NCBI RefSeq assembly: GCF_002288925.2
Contig: NW_022098076.1
Coordinates: forward strand, 92,225,933 to 92,289,932
Direction: 5' to 3'
Source of the DNA: Delphinapterus leucas
Lineage: Eukaryota > Chordata > Mammalia > Artiodactyla > Monodontidae
DNA: 64,000 nt
Made by a program: the position numbers and the translations under genes. The notes below the pieces were generated by a model. That model was not told where the DNA came from and ran no database searches. It saw only the letters and a list, made by a program, of their open reading frames with translations. Positions 39,401 to 52,400 of this stretch are shown here, piece by piece. Every line of letters begins with the position of its first letter. Within the stretch, counting starts at the first letter, position 1.

Positions 39401-42357
39401 AAACCTGACAAACCATTGCAGATGGCCAGGATGGAAGGTGGTTTCAGAGCAGAGACCATATGTCCTTCCCCAGAACCCTGGTCAGAGTCACGGAACATGG
39501 CGCCAGCCTGGAGGAAGCCTGGGAGCAGCTGCGGGGTGGGATCCCTGCCTCTGAGCCACAAGCACCGCACCGCCAGTCACCAATGACTCCAGCACCCATC
39601 AGACACCCTGGACATTCCCTCCCATCCCAGCCCCTGGCCTTATGCAGGAAAGCGTACACCCAAAGTACATTTCTACCTGCTAAACTCATGATGGTCAATG
39701 CTTTTTCTTGCAGTGAATTTCCTAGAGCTTTCACTTTCTCCCATGTCCCAGGTTTGTCAATTAACTCAACTTCCTTCCACTCAATAAAAAAATCCGAATT
39801 GCAGCCCTGGGAAGAAGGTCGGAGGGCCGGAGGGAGTCAGCTCGTCCCACAGGGCACCGCTGCCTCCTCCAAAGAACCTCTGAGTTGAACGCTCAGCACC
39901 CTCATGTCCCAAAAGCCCCCAGCCTCACCCCCAAACCCAGGCGTTAACCCCACCTGTGGAGAGGCTGAAACCAAGAGGATTAGGAAGCCTACGGGGAGCC
40001 CTCATTTGCTCCAAAGGAAACTAGAAGAGAAGGCAACGGAAGCCCCTTTCCACCCAGAAATGGTCTTTCGTTTCCTGCATATTCTTGTTTTCCCTGTTTC
40101 CTGTTTACAGAGGGAAGGGTCAAATCTCAATGTTATGGCTTCTCAACAATCTTATAAATGAAAAGAAGTCTCTTTAAAGGGAGCAGAGGAAACTCTAGGG
40201 CGACAGCTGCCTCGACACCCATGCCCGGGTGGCCGTCTTTCCAGTTCTCAGATAGCTCCATTTCCAGGACTCATGTTATGGCAACAAAGTAGGTCCCAAG
40301 TAAATTACGTGAATTAAATTGCCCACCCAGTGGTCTCTCCTCCATTTGCCTGGTGATAACGGACTGCGTTATCCTGAGGTGCCCAATGTTGTGCTATCTA
40401 AACCAGTTTGTGCGTAGATGCATAAAACACTCACAAGTTGCTCCGCTAGTTCATAGTCTAGGTCCAGCAAGTTCAGTCTCAGGGGCCGGTTGTACGTGAA
40501 TCCTCGCCCAAACTCCAGCTGCGTCAGCCGCTCCAAGTTGGCGACACGTTCAAGGCCCACCAGTATCAGAGCTCGGACGCCTGGGGGGACAGGCACACTT
40601 AAGAAGCCTCACCTAGGCATTCAAGAGCCTCAGAACTTTTCCTCCTGACTCTCTTTTATTTTCTAAAGAAAACTTCAGTATAAAATTTGGCCTTTAACTG
40701 AAACTTGCTTAATCACACTGATTAGCTGCTCTGAAGAGTTGGAATACTGGAACTCTGGACTCCTCTGAGCGATTGTTTCTGATTTGTCAGTAAGTAAATG
40801 GATTCATGTAACTCTAGGAAACACCACCATGAAGTTTATTCATACATAAATTCTCAAGCTCTGGTCTTACGTAACACAGGTATGCTGTGGGAAGAATTGA
40901 AATCCCACATCTCCTAGGTCAGATGATAGCAGTCTCATCTCCATTGCTCTGGAAAAGCAAGCTAATAAATAGAACATTCTTATGATAAATTTGCTTCAAC
41001 AAATTCTCCTTAAACCTCTAGTGTTGACATCCACTTTTTTGATAGCCAGTGCTACCAAATTCCAAAGCAGATGAACAAATAGTACATCTGATAACAGGTA
41101 TCATTGCAAACCAGTCACCTTAAATTTGGAAAGTATGCTTTCCAAATTTCATGTGAAAGTGTATCTTTTCTTAACGTTGGAGTATTTTTGAGCTGTGATA
41201 ACTGCAAACGGAAAATACAGCAAGACTTTTTGCTATAAAATTAATTCCTAGCTTATATAATACAGCCAAATGAGTCAAAACTTCATGTTCTTTTACAAAA
41301 GCATCATGCTTTCTAGATGTCCTACCACAGGAATGAGCCTGAGACCCCATGGAGTCTGTGCCAGGACTTGGTAATAGAGCTGTCTGTGTAAGTATGGGAT
41401 CCTTGCTGCCCCATCCTGTAGCCCCAGGCAGGCGACAGAGGACCAAAATGCTGGGATGAGGTGTCCTCCAAGAGAAGCCGCTCTCCCAGAGGGTCCCTTA
41501 GTGGAGTTGTTTCTCTCTAGCCCAGCAGTGCGCCTGCCTCACCCAGGTTTACTTCTCCCATAGAAAGCCCCAGAACCCACCTTCTTGTCGGAGTTCCTCC
41601 GATGCTCTTTGTAAATCAGCCAGATCTCCATCCACCCCATCAGTAAAATGAATGACCACCTGAAGATAAAAGATACGTCAAGGGCCAGCCAAAAGTAAAA
41701 GAAACATCACAGACCCTTGAGAGAAGGATTAGCCAGTTCAAAGCCTCCACTTTACAGCAGAGGAAACTGGGGGCCAAGGCTGAGAAACAATCACCCCATG
41801 TTCATAGTTCCTTGATACTGTGCAATAAATGAGGTATAAAATAAATGGGTATAGGGTAGGACTTGATTTATTAAAAAGCACAATCAACAATGGAAATAAA
41901 AAGTTTATCTCATTCTCTTATTTAGGAGATGTAGTTTCTAGAAATCATGCGTATGCGTGGGTGTGTACATGCGTGCGTGTGTGTTTGTGTAGCCCGTGCT
42001 CCAAAATTCATATTTTGAAGTCCTAACCCTCAGTGCCTCAGAGTGTGACCATGTTTGGCAATAGGACTTTTAAAGAGGCAAACAAGTTAACTGAGGTCAT
42101 TAGAGTGGGTCCTCATCCAATACGACTGGTGTCCTTCTAAGATGAGGCGATTAGGACACAGGCACACACAGAGGGAAAAACACGTGGCGACAGAAGGAGA
42201 AGACGCTGTTTCCAAGCCAAGTTGAGAGACCTCCAGAAAAACAACCCTGACGCCGCTCTGATCTCAGACTTCCAGCCTCCAGGACTGTGAGAGAATAAAT
42301 TCCTGTTGTTTAAGCCACCCAACCTGTGGAACTTTGTTATGGCAGCCCTAGCAAACT

Positions 42358-42392
<35 letters not shown>

Positions 42393-45300
42393 TGTGTGTG
42401 TGTGTGTGTATGAACCAATACAGAGAAAGAGAGAGATAAAAGTAAACACAAATAGAGAACATAATGCATTTAATGGTCAGGACTATGATTAAACATGAAT
42501 TACTCAAAAATTCAATGCATTCAAGCTTAATTACTGATTTCCAAGATTTTTTTTAGAGCTTTAGTAAAACTAGAAGAAGATATTCCATTTCAGCCCAGTT
42601 GATAATAAAGGACTCTTACATACAGGCATCACCAACCCCATCAAACATGAAGAGCATCTATAGAAGAACAGTTTGGGGAGGGGGCTTCCAGGCATCGAGG
42701 TTTGCCCCTGCCCAGTAAAACCCAGAGATGGCACAGGAAGCGGAAACGAGGCAGCCGTCCTCACCTTCACACTGTCTGGTGAGGCCTGCCGGAACTTGTT
42801 CTGGTAGAGCTTCAGCGTGTCCGCAGTGAGGACGTAGGGGTGCTGGGTGCGCATGTTCTGGAACTTCTCAAACAGCTCTGGCTGGTACTCAGCAAAGTCA
42901 AAGGCCTCCACGGGGCCTGAGGGCGTGTTGGCCACCACGGACACCCGCACTGTGGGCAGCTGGCTGCCGCTGCAGCTGATTCTTTGCATTTGGCTGATTC
43001 TATTCAGGATGGTGTCCACCTTGGACTCAAAGCCCCTCTGAGCCACAAATATGTTCTGATCTTTTGAACCATCAAAGCCCAGAATCACATCCAGGTCACA
43101 GACTGTAAAGGGAAAAGCAGGCCATGAGCTCAAAGTCAAGCTGCCGAGATGTTTTCAACCTACAGGCACAGCTCGGGGCGTGAACCAGGACACCACGCTC
43201 AAGTGCAAAATGGGACCTTCTGTGTATGAGCTCTGAGAAGCAGTTAGATCTGCCTCTCTCACTGGGAGAACTCACACTGACTCTTCGGAGCCAAAATTGT
43301 TGGCCATTCAGTACGTTTGCTTTCCTGATATTAATCAACTTTGGCAACGTGTACAGTCAGTGTCTATCTAAGTGCATCCCGAGTTTGTGCTTTAGACTAA
43401 GCACACTTGAGAACGCAAACCCTCTGATCTCAAATAATTGATCTGATAAACCTACAAACAGAAACAGGCATCAATCAGTCTGAATTATTTAGGGGATTAA
43501 AGAGTAGGGGATGGGGAGTAAATCTGGTAAGAGCAAGAAAAGACAGACATCCACTCCTATCCTGGAACCACATCCAATCACAGTGGTAGGTGACAACCAG
43601 GACCCAACCCACGTGGATATAAGTCAATGCCTGACACACCAGATGCTATAGGAGCCCAGAGGCCAGCGCTGGGGATCTGGGTAAACAGGTAACTCACCAA
43701 CATCGACAGGACATGGTTGAAAATATGCACCTAAAGGGCATTACCTTTGGAAACATCAGGCACACCAGGACATAAGGTTTCATGCATCGCGTCATGCAGA
43801 GTTTCCAAAACCTGCTCGCTCAATTCCGACAGCTCCTGGACGCTCCCCACTCGGAACGCCGTGGCACTGTTGGACGCAATCTTCCCAACCTCCTCTGAGT
43901 CGATGTTCCTCACGCCCACCGCGAACACTTTGACGCCTCTCTGGGTGAGTGCCAGGCTCGCCTCCTGGGCATCCTCCACTGACCTTCCTCCGGTGATCAC
44001 AAAGGCAATCTGCGGGACTCTTTGATCCAGGCGGCTGCCTGCCTCTGGTACGAAGTGATTCAGCCGCAGGTGCTCCAGGCCCACATTGGTGTTTGCGTGC
44101 CTCCCCCCTTTGTAGACCACCTTGTTGATGGCATCAATAATCTGCTCCTTGGTGGAAAAGTCCTTCAGGAAGAATTCGTCGGTGGGATCAGAGTTGTACT
44201 GGACCAGCCCCACTTGGATGGAGTCTCCCCCTTCATAAACCGTGTCCACAATTTCAGACACGAAATGGAGCACTTCCTGGAAACTGTCCCTCCGGAAATT
44301 GATGGAACCATCCAACAGGAACACGATGTCTGCTTTCTTTTTCTCTAAAGATGATTACAATGAAAAAAAAAAAAAGGAGAAATTTGGTTTCTATATCCAG
44401 AGCAAAAACACAAAACGTAAAATGATTAAAGTAAGGCATTCCTGTAATTCATTCACAGTGGACACCTTGGACTCTGTTCCATGACTCTAGAGTTCCTGAA
44501 TTCACAGTCCTCAAAACATGTTTAGGTGATAAATGATAAATCACCTAAACAAAAGGAAAGGAGACATGAAAACTCAGCGGAACTGAGTCCCAGTTATCCC
44601 ATGCAAAATGAGATTGTGCCATGGATTCAACAGTCCGTGATATCAGGGGTTTTAGGAAATGCCACTACACACTTTCCTCCTGGTCAAAAATAAATGATAG
44701 TGTCTGGAAGGAGTTGGGGGAGGTGTGCTAGAGACGGGGAAAGGGAGGGCTGGGAGAAACAGATTGGAAAATGAGAAGCAGACTCCGTGAACCTTTGGAG
44801 GATCACCAGCCAGGATGCTGAGAGCTTTGTTGGAGCCTGTGACACTCAATGACATTTGGAGATAATTCCCTGATTCCAATCAAGGGATCAAGACTGGAGT
44901 AGAGAGAAGGGAATCCGGAGCAGTGTGAGATGTTCCACCACCAGCACAGAAGGAAGACATGAAAGAGCTAAGTGGAGTGCAGATGCCCCATGGAAAACCA
45001 ACCCTAATCATTTTCTCCAGATGTCTGAGGGGCTATCACCTGGGGTAGGAGCTAAGAAAGACATGGGTTGGTGGAGGGACTCAGTTTGCTCTTGGCAGCC
45101 CCAAAGGTCAGACCCAGGAGCATGAGGTCAAAGCTATAGGTGGACAGCTCTAAATTCCCGATGATACCAGTCCAAAGGAAGAGGGTTGACTAGACCATGA
45201 CCCCACCAAGGAGAGAGGCTGACTTCCAATCATGTTCGGAGGGGTGTAGATTGAACAACTTCAAAGATGCCATTTTATTCTGAGAGCCAATGAGTCTGTG

Positions 45301-48300
45301 GCTAACCCTCAATGCACTTTTATAGAACCTTTCAATGGGGCTATGATTAGCCTTGTGGAAGCTCATGGAAGAATCAATGACCATATGCTTTCTGAGATGC
45401 GTTTCCTTCTATTCCTCCTACAATTTCAACTCAATTATTTTTCTCGCATTTAGTTTCTAATTGTATGGCAGCCACAACCCTGAGAGAAGAAAATTATTAA
45501 AATGAATGCTAACTGCTTTTTTTCAATTAAAAAAAAATAATTGGTGTCCCGCTCTGCCGTCACGGGTACCACAGCTCATACCTGGCCGTGAGGGAGAGGG
45601 CATGTCCACTCCCGGAGGTGCAGGGGTGACCTTGGAGGGTCCGAAGGAGTTCATGACCCTTTCTTCTATGTTGGGGAGCTCTCTGAACTCCCGAACCGTG
45701 AAGACTAGTCTGGAGTCATTGGTGATGGTCTGCAGCTCCATTCTGTCGATGTTTCTGTCTCCTATCCCTAAACTCACAATCCCCGAGGAGCTTATCACCT
45801 GGGAATACCTGGAAACATCATCCTGGGATTTGCCACCCAGAAACAGAACCAGGTGTTGGGGCACCCCATCTTCTATCCGGCTCCCGGCAGACTTGACAAA
45901 GAAATTCCTTGCCACGAATTCCAGGGCTTTGCCAGCGTTCAGCGGAGACCCCCCTTTGAACCTCAGGCGACGTATGGCATCCAGCACACTGGCCTGGGAT
46001 TTATAGGTCTTCAGGTAAAACTCTGGGAAGACATCATTGCTGAACTGCACGACCCCAATTCTCACTTTATTAGGGCCAATGTTAAGTCTCCGCACGATCC
46101 CGCTAACAAAGTCCCGAATGTGTGCAATGCCGTCCGGCCTCACACTGTCAGAGCTGTCGATCAGGAAGACGATGTCTGCAGCATCACTCTCCATGGCTGC
46201 GGATGAAAAGGAAAAAAGAAAACTCAGGACAAGACTGGCACGCATCTGGTTTCGTTTCTGAACTTTGCTCCATGTTGCACCAAAATATCAACTGACATGA
46301 AAATTATAAGCCTATGTGCATGTGTTTATCTCTTTGGCTTTTTTTAATCAATCATTACACATTGGGCCTTTTGCATCAAAATAATTTCTGCTTCTTGAAA
46401 TATTTTAAGTTCTCCAAAACTTTCTCTTTCTGAGTTTACTCAATTTTAATTTGGCTTTGGTGTCTGGGTTACAACTCATTTCAAAAATACAAAACAGCAC
46501 TTAGAAACGAATCCTGGGTTACCATAATCTATGAATCATGAACTGTTACTACCAGAAGGGATTGAGATCACCAGCATCAACATCTTTGTTGTGCAAGAAA
46601 AGAGATAGCTGAGGACAAAGGCCCTCACTTCATCCAAGGCCACCACTTAGCTAGTGACAGCCCGGAGAATCCCAACTCACCCCAGCAGGCCACACCATCA
46701 TTCCTGGTGTTTGATTCATAGTATTTCTTTTTCTCACATATCTCTAGCATTTATGCAAAGTTTTTATTTTCACTATTATACCCCTATTTTCTTTGCATGA
46801 ATCCATTTTTAACTATAAAATTAATCAAAAGTCTTAGGAAAGATGAGCCATGGCTTCCTATTAATTAGAATTCTAGGTACTTCTTGGATGCCATTTATTA
46901 AATAGCTCATATCTTGCCTCTCAACCAATTCAACATTTGCCTCATAAATCACTGGCTACTTATAGTGGAAACATAGCACAGCAAAAGCTGAGCAGGTCAT
47001 GGAATTGAACCATTTATCTTGAGAGAGAGAAAAGCTGGCCAGGCATACACAGCCAGGACTTGGATTCTCCAGTGGCACATAAAAGATTTCACAGAACATC
47101 AGTATCAGAGACAGCCACGCCCTGATCATATCTGAACACTGACAAAAAGAAAACAAAAATCACCAGACACTCCCCATCCTGGATCATAGGCGTGACCACT
47201 GCTTCTGTATCAATTTCAGCTTTAGCCGTGAGATTTGGTAAGATACCCAATCATAAAATTACTCCTTCTCGACAGCATTCGATCCGGGGCAAAGTCCCAT
47301 TTCCTCAAGCCTTCCACAAAATCATCTATGATGAGTTCAAATCCTATCATAAGTCCTTCCTAACACCCTCTCGCTGAGATGCCCTGTGGCTCACCAGCAT
47401 GTGTGTCCTTCCTCCCTGCCACAAGCAATAGACCCAGCTGGTTCAATCTCAGGTGTCCCGTTATTTTAATTTTACTTGTGAGCACCATGGCCTTAGAGCC
47501 TGTTATTTTTTATATTTTTTTGAAAAGACACAACAAAGAACAAGAAACGCCCAACCTTACCTGGAGGAGGGTAGCGCGTGCTGGCCAGGAGCTGCTGAAT
47601 CTGCTCGGAGGTTAGGGTTGTGATGGGCGTCAGCAGTTTCTGCTCCAGGCTGGGCAGCTCCCGGAAGGTGCTCACTGAGAACACATATTCAGGGCTCAGG
47701 GAGATCTTCACCAGCTGCTCCTGGTCTGCATTCCTTGCGATTGTAAGTGGCGCCACGCCAAACTGCTTGAGCTCTACTGCCGATTCATCTACCTCATCAT
47801 CAGACTTCCCGGAAGAAATGAGGACCAGGAACTGAGGGACACCCTCTTCAATCCGGCTCCCCAGAGGCCTCTTGAAGATATTCTTTGACACGTACTCCAG
47901 GGCGCCCCCAATGTTGATCTGCCTCCCGCCTTTGGGCCGCAGCCGCCTCACCGCGTTCTGCACCTCGTCCTTGCTGGAGTGGGCGTTCAGCAGGAACTCC
48001 ACCCTGGGGTCCTCGCTGAACTGGATGACGGCCACCCGGGTCATGTCGAAGCCCACATCCAGGTAGTCAACCAGCCTCTCGATGAGGGTACGGATGTACT
48101 GAAACTCGGGGCCGGCGCTTTGGGACCCATCGATGAGAAAGACCACATCCCTCTTGCCGCTGACACCTGTGAATCAAACGTTATCATAGGGCTTCAGCTT
48201 CACTGACACCAAATTCTTAGGGTTAATGAACAGCCTCCCAATTTGTCAGAGAATTGCCACCTGACCGGTAAGGTATCCTAATTCAGACTATTTGAGTTAG

Positions 48301-49413
48301 AATACCAGTCCCAGGAGAGAGTCCTGGGCATTTCAGTGATTAGAAGTCAGAGCGAAGAGGAGGAAACAGCAAAGGGCAAGGAAAAGTAAGTCAGCAGGAG
48401 GAAGAACCTAAACACACAGGAGCCAGGTCTAGACCGAGTGGGGATGGGGTTTTGGGAAGGAGGGGATCGAACCTGTGACAGATGACACTCATAGGTCAAG
48501 TGGGACAGTGCCTGACAACTGACTACTGGGATTTGCCAGATGGAGGGACCTTGACCAGAGCACCTTCTGTGGAGCAGGGAGAGCAAACAACAGGTTAGGG
48601 TGTGTCCAGAGAAGAATTGTAGACAGGAACACTTTATAAAGGAGCCTGGAGCACTGCTGCAGGTGGGAGCAGGGCATCAAGGGAGAGTTTTTACGAGAAA
48701 AGAAAAGGCATTGCGTTTGTATCATGAAAGGAATCACCCAGTACGTCAGAGAACTGATGATGCAGGAGAGAGGAGGAGAGTTGCAGGTAACACCCTTGAG
48801 TAGGGAAGTGGTGAGGCTGCCCAGGGAAGCAGGGACAGTTCATCCAAGTAACGGGAGGAAGCCGAGACATGGACACTGATGCTGGGACAGACAGTAAGGC
48901 TTCTGGAAGTTCTTTTCCAATTTACTTATATTTTCTCAGTGAAATGGGAATCAGGATCACCAGCTCAGAGTAAGCTGTGGGAGGAGAAGTGTAGAAGAAG
49001 CAGGAGAAGGAGAAGGTAGAAAACAGTCATCTTGAAGAGCGGGAGAGCTGATAGACCAGGAGTCGTACTGTTGTAGAAACATAGGCTTTTGTGTATAAGT
49101 GAGCTGCACACACACGATGACAGCATTTCTGAAGTGCCTTCTTGGGAGTACCAGTACCTCCAATGCACCGTAAAAAAAGATGGCGGGGGGGATAAATTGG
49201 GAGTTTGGGATTGACATAGACACGCTACTATATTTAAAATAGATAACCAACAAGGACCTACTGTATATCACAGGGAACTCTACTCAATATTCTATAATAA
49301 CCTAAATGGGAAAAGAATTTTAAAAATAATAGATATATGTGCATGTAAAACTGAATCACTTTGCTGCACACCTGAAACAAACACAACATTGTAAATCAAC
49401 TAGACTCCAGTAT

Positions 49414-49444
<31 letters not shown>

Positions 49445-52400
49445 GAAAAAAAAATGCTGCAGCCAAACAAGTTCGGGAAATGCTGTGTTCCCTTATTGTA
49501 CTGGGGATACACAACACATATCAATTAGGGCCCAACCAAAACCAAAAAGACCCTCACTTCATTTATCCCACTGCCTTCCCAAATTTATTTGATGGCAAGC
49601 CCTCTAGAACATTCCAGGGAAGCCTTGCAGGGCGAGCTGCACTCTGCGTGGACATCAGTGAGGGAAGCAATCTCTCTGTGCAGCACCGTGCCAGTCACCC
49701 TCCCTCCCTCACCTACCCAAACAGCACTGTGTCCTACATCGACTTTCCTCTCACTTGCTTTTACTCTTCCCTCCCCCTTCCCCGCGAGCCCTTCCTAGTT
49801 TCCCCTCCCCAAGCCTTGATGTGGACGGTTCTGTAGAATGTGAACCACACGGGAGTGAGGATGCATGCGCCTGTTCACCACTGTGCCCTCCCCACCCGAG
49901 TGTCCAGGGAGGGCAGGCGCTCTGTGGGCATTTTGGGAAGGGTGGGTCTATCTGAGCCCCCTTCCTCTGAGCAAGTAAGGTTCCCTCCACTTTCCAGTTC
50001 ATTGTATCAGGCCTAGGAAAGGGGAACAGGAAGGAGGAGATAGAATAAGCCGAGGTCATAACAGCCAGGTGGCCTTCCTGCCAGTTAAGACACTTACTTC
50101 TCTGCACCAAGCAAAGACACAGACCTACTAGAGAATAGACTTGAGGATACGGGGTGGGGGAAGGGTAAGCTGTGACAAAGTGAGAGAGTGGCATGGACAT
50201 ATATACACTACCAAACGTAAAATAGCTAGCTAGTGGGAAGAAGCCGCATAGCACAGGGAGATCAGCTCGGTGCTTTGTGACCACCTAGAGGGGTGGGATA
50301 GGGAGGGTGGGAAGGAGGGAGACGCAAGAGGGAAGAGATATGGGAACATATGTATATGTATAACTGATTCACTTTGTTATAAAGCAGAAGCTAACACACC
50401 ATTGTAAAGCAATTATACTCCAATAAAGATGTAAAAAAAAAAAAAAAAAGCAATCTTGACACATTGGGTCTGGAGATAACAATGTTTCAGAGACTGTGCT
50501 CTAGCCTGATAGGCCACCTGTGGTCAAACTCCCTCCTCGATCACAGGAGGTGGCCAGCTGGACCGAACAGGGGAAGTCTGGACCCGGCATTGAACTGGAA
50601 CTATCAATTAGATGGCCTCTCTTTTCGGTTGGTTATACAGAGCCTTTATGCAGAATTAGGGGTCTGAGCTGAAAGCCAAGCCTACGCCCATCTTTGAGAC
50701 TTGTATTTGGCCAAAAACATGAATCTTAGCATCTTCCCAAGCCATTTCTGGCACCAAGCCCACGTGGTTCCTGATTCTTCGCGTAACTCTGGTTTTCACT
50801 CCCTACAGCTGAGGAAACAAAACTGAGAATACTTTGTAACACACAGTCCAAACAAGTAGTCCCAGATATTTCAAGGAATGAAGAGCCAAAGAATCCGCTC
50901 CTTACCCGGGCTCGTTACAGGGACCACAGATGCCCGCAACCTGCTCAGCTCCTCACGGCTGAGCTGGGTCACCCTTTCGGAGATGACCTGTTGGATGGTC
51001 CCCAGCTGCCGGAAGGTGGGAATGGCCACTGCGAAGTCCGGGATGAGGGAGATGGTCTGCATCTCGGTGATGTCAGCGTTCCCGATGCCGATGCCGATGG
51101 GCACGGCTCCTCCCCTCTTCAGGACCACCGAGGGACCTCTCACATCATCCCCAGACCTGCTGGCCGCGAGGACGACCAGGAGCTGGGGGATGCCTTCTGC
51201 TATGCGGCTCCCGGCGGAGCCAATCAGGATGTTCCTCAGGACGAAGTCCAGGGCAGCCCCGGTGTTGGGGGTTGGCCCGCCCAGCAGCGTCAGCCCGCGG
51301 ATAGCACTGACGATGCTCTGCTGGTCCATGTAGGAATTCAGGTAGAACTCGGGCCTGGTCCGGTCGCTGTACTGCACCACAGCTACGCGCACCCGGTCCG
51401 CACCCACGTCCAGGCTCTCCACCACTCTCTGGACAAACTCTTTCAACAGCGGGAAGCCGTTCCTGACACCGTCGGAGCCGTCGATCAGAAACACCACATC
51501 CTTTTCACCTGAAACTAGAAGGAAGACAGCCTCTGTGACTCACACGGGACACAATAGGGATAATTTCATACCAATCTGTGGTGGACCGAATAACTCCTAA
51601 GATATCCAACTCCTAATCCCTGGAATTTATATGGAAGAAAATCTGCAGGTGTGATTAAATTAAGGATTAGAGGCATGGGGAGATTGCCCTGGATTATCCA
51701 GGTAGATCCAGTGTAATCAATCTCGTGTCCTTATAAAAGGGAGATAAGAGGATTAGAGTTAGAGGGAGAAGAGGTAAGGATGGAAACAAGAGGCCAGAGA
51801 TATGAGAAGATCTGCTTTGAAGATCTGCTGGCTTTGAAGATGGAGGAGGGGGCCATGGATCTGCTGGCTTTGAAGATGGAGGAGGGGGCCGTGGACCAAG
51901 GATGCAGGCAGCCCCTAGACACTGGAAAAGATAAGGAAGTGGGTAATCGGCCAGAAACTGCAGAAGGAAAGCAATGCTGACACCTTGATCTTAGCCCAGT
52001 AGAACAGGTTTTGGATTTCCGACCACTAAAACTTAAGATAGTAAATTCATTCTGCTTTAAGCCACTAAATTTATCGTAATTTATTAAAGCAGAATTAGGA
52101 AACTGATGCACCAATACATACAGATAGTCCTTTTACTTTAGAACTTTTCCACGTTTGAACAGTATTGTTAAGTTTCAACGTTGTCCTCAAGAAGGAATGT
52201 TGGGGGCAGGGAGAGAGACATGGTCGGCGAAGTCTGCACAACCGTTAGCACTTTATAGATGAGAGGTTTCAAATGATGTATTGCAAGTCACAGCGGATAA
52301 ATGGGGGAAAATGTAACCCAGATGTCCAGGTTACAACCCAAAACCCACAGCGAACGTGCTCAACAGTCAATGTAGAGAAGCTCTAGATGCTCTATTTTCA

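Larger units (their letters stand above)
41660..42764 (-). other. COL6A3: COL6A3 intron 12 (1.1 kb)
   Basis: A MIR-like scrap lies near 41720-41790, an old interspersed repeat at 41990-42350 and a (TG)n run at 42360-42409. Confidence 0.8.
48167..50905 (-). other. COL6A3: COL6A3 intron 8 (2.7 kb)
   Basis: Purine-rich unassigned sequence (48340-49180) and two L1 3' ends (49185 and 50100). Confidence 0.8.

Noticed and set aside
42360..42409. A regularly repeated array that might suggest a CRISPR or satellite
   Set aside because: It is a plain TG microsatellite in a vertebrate intron, with no spacers.
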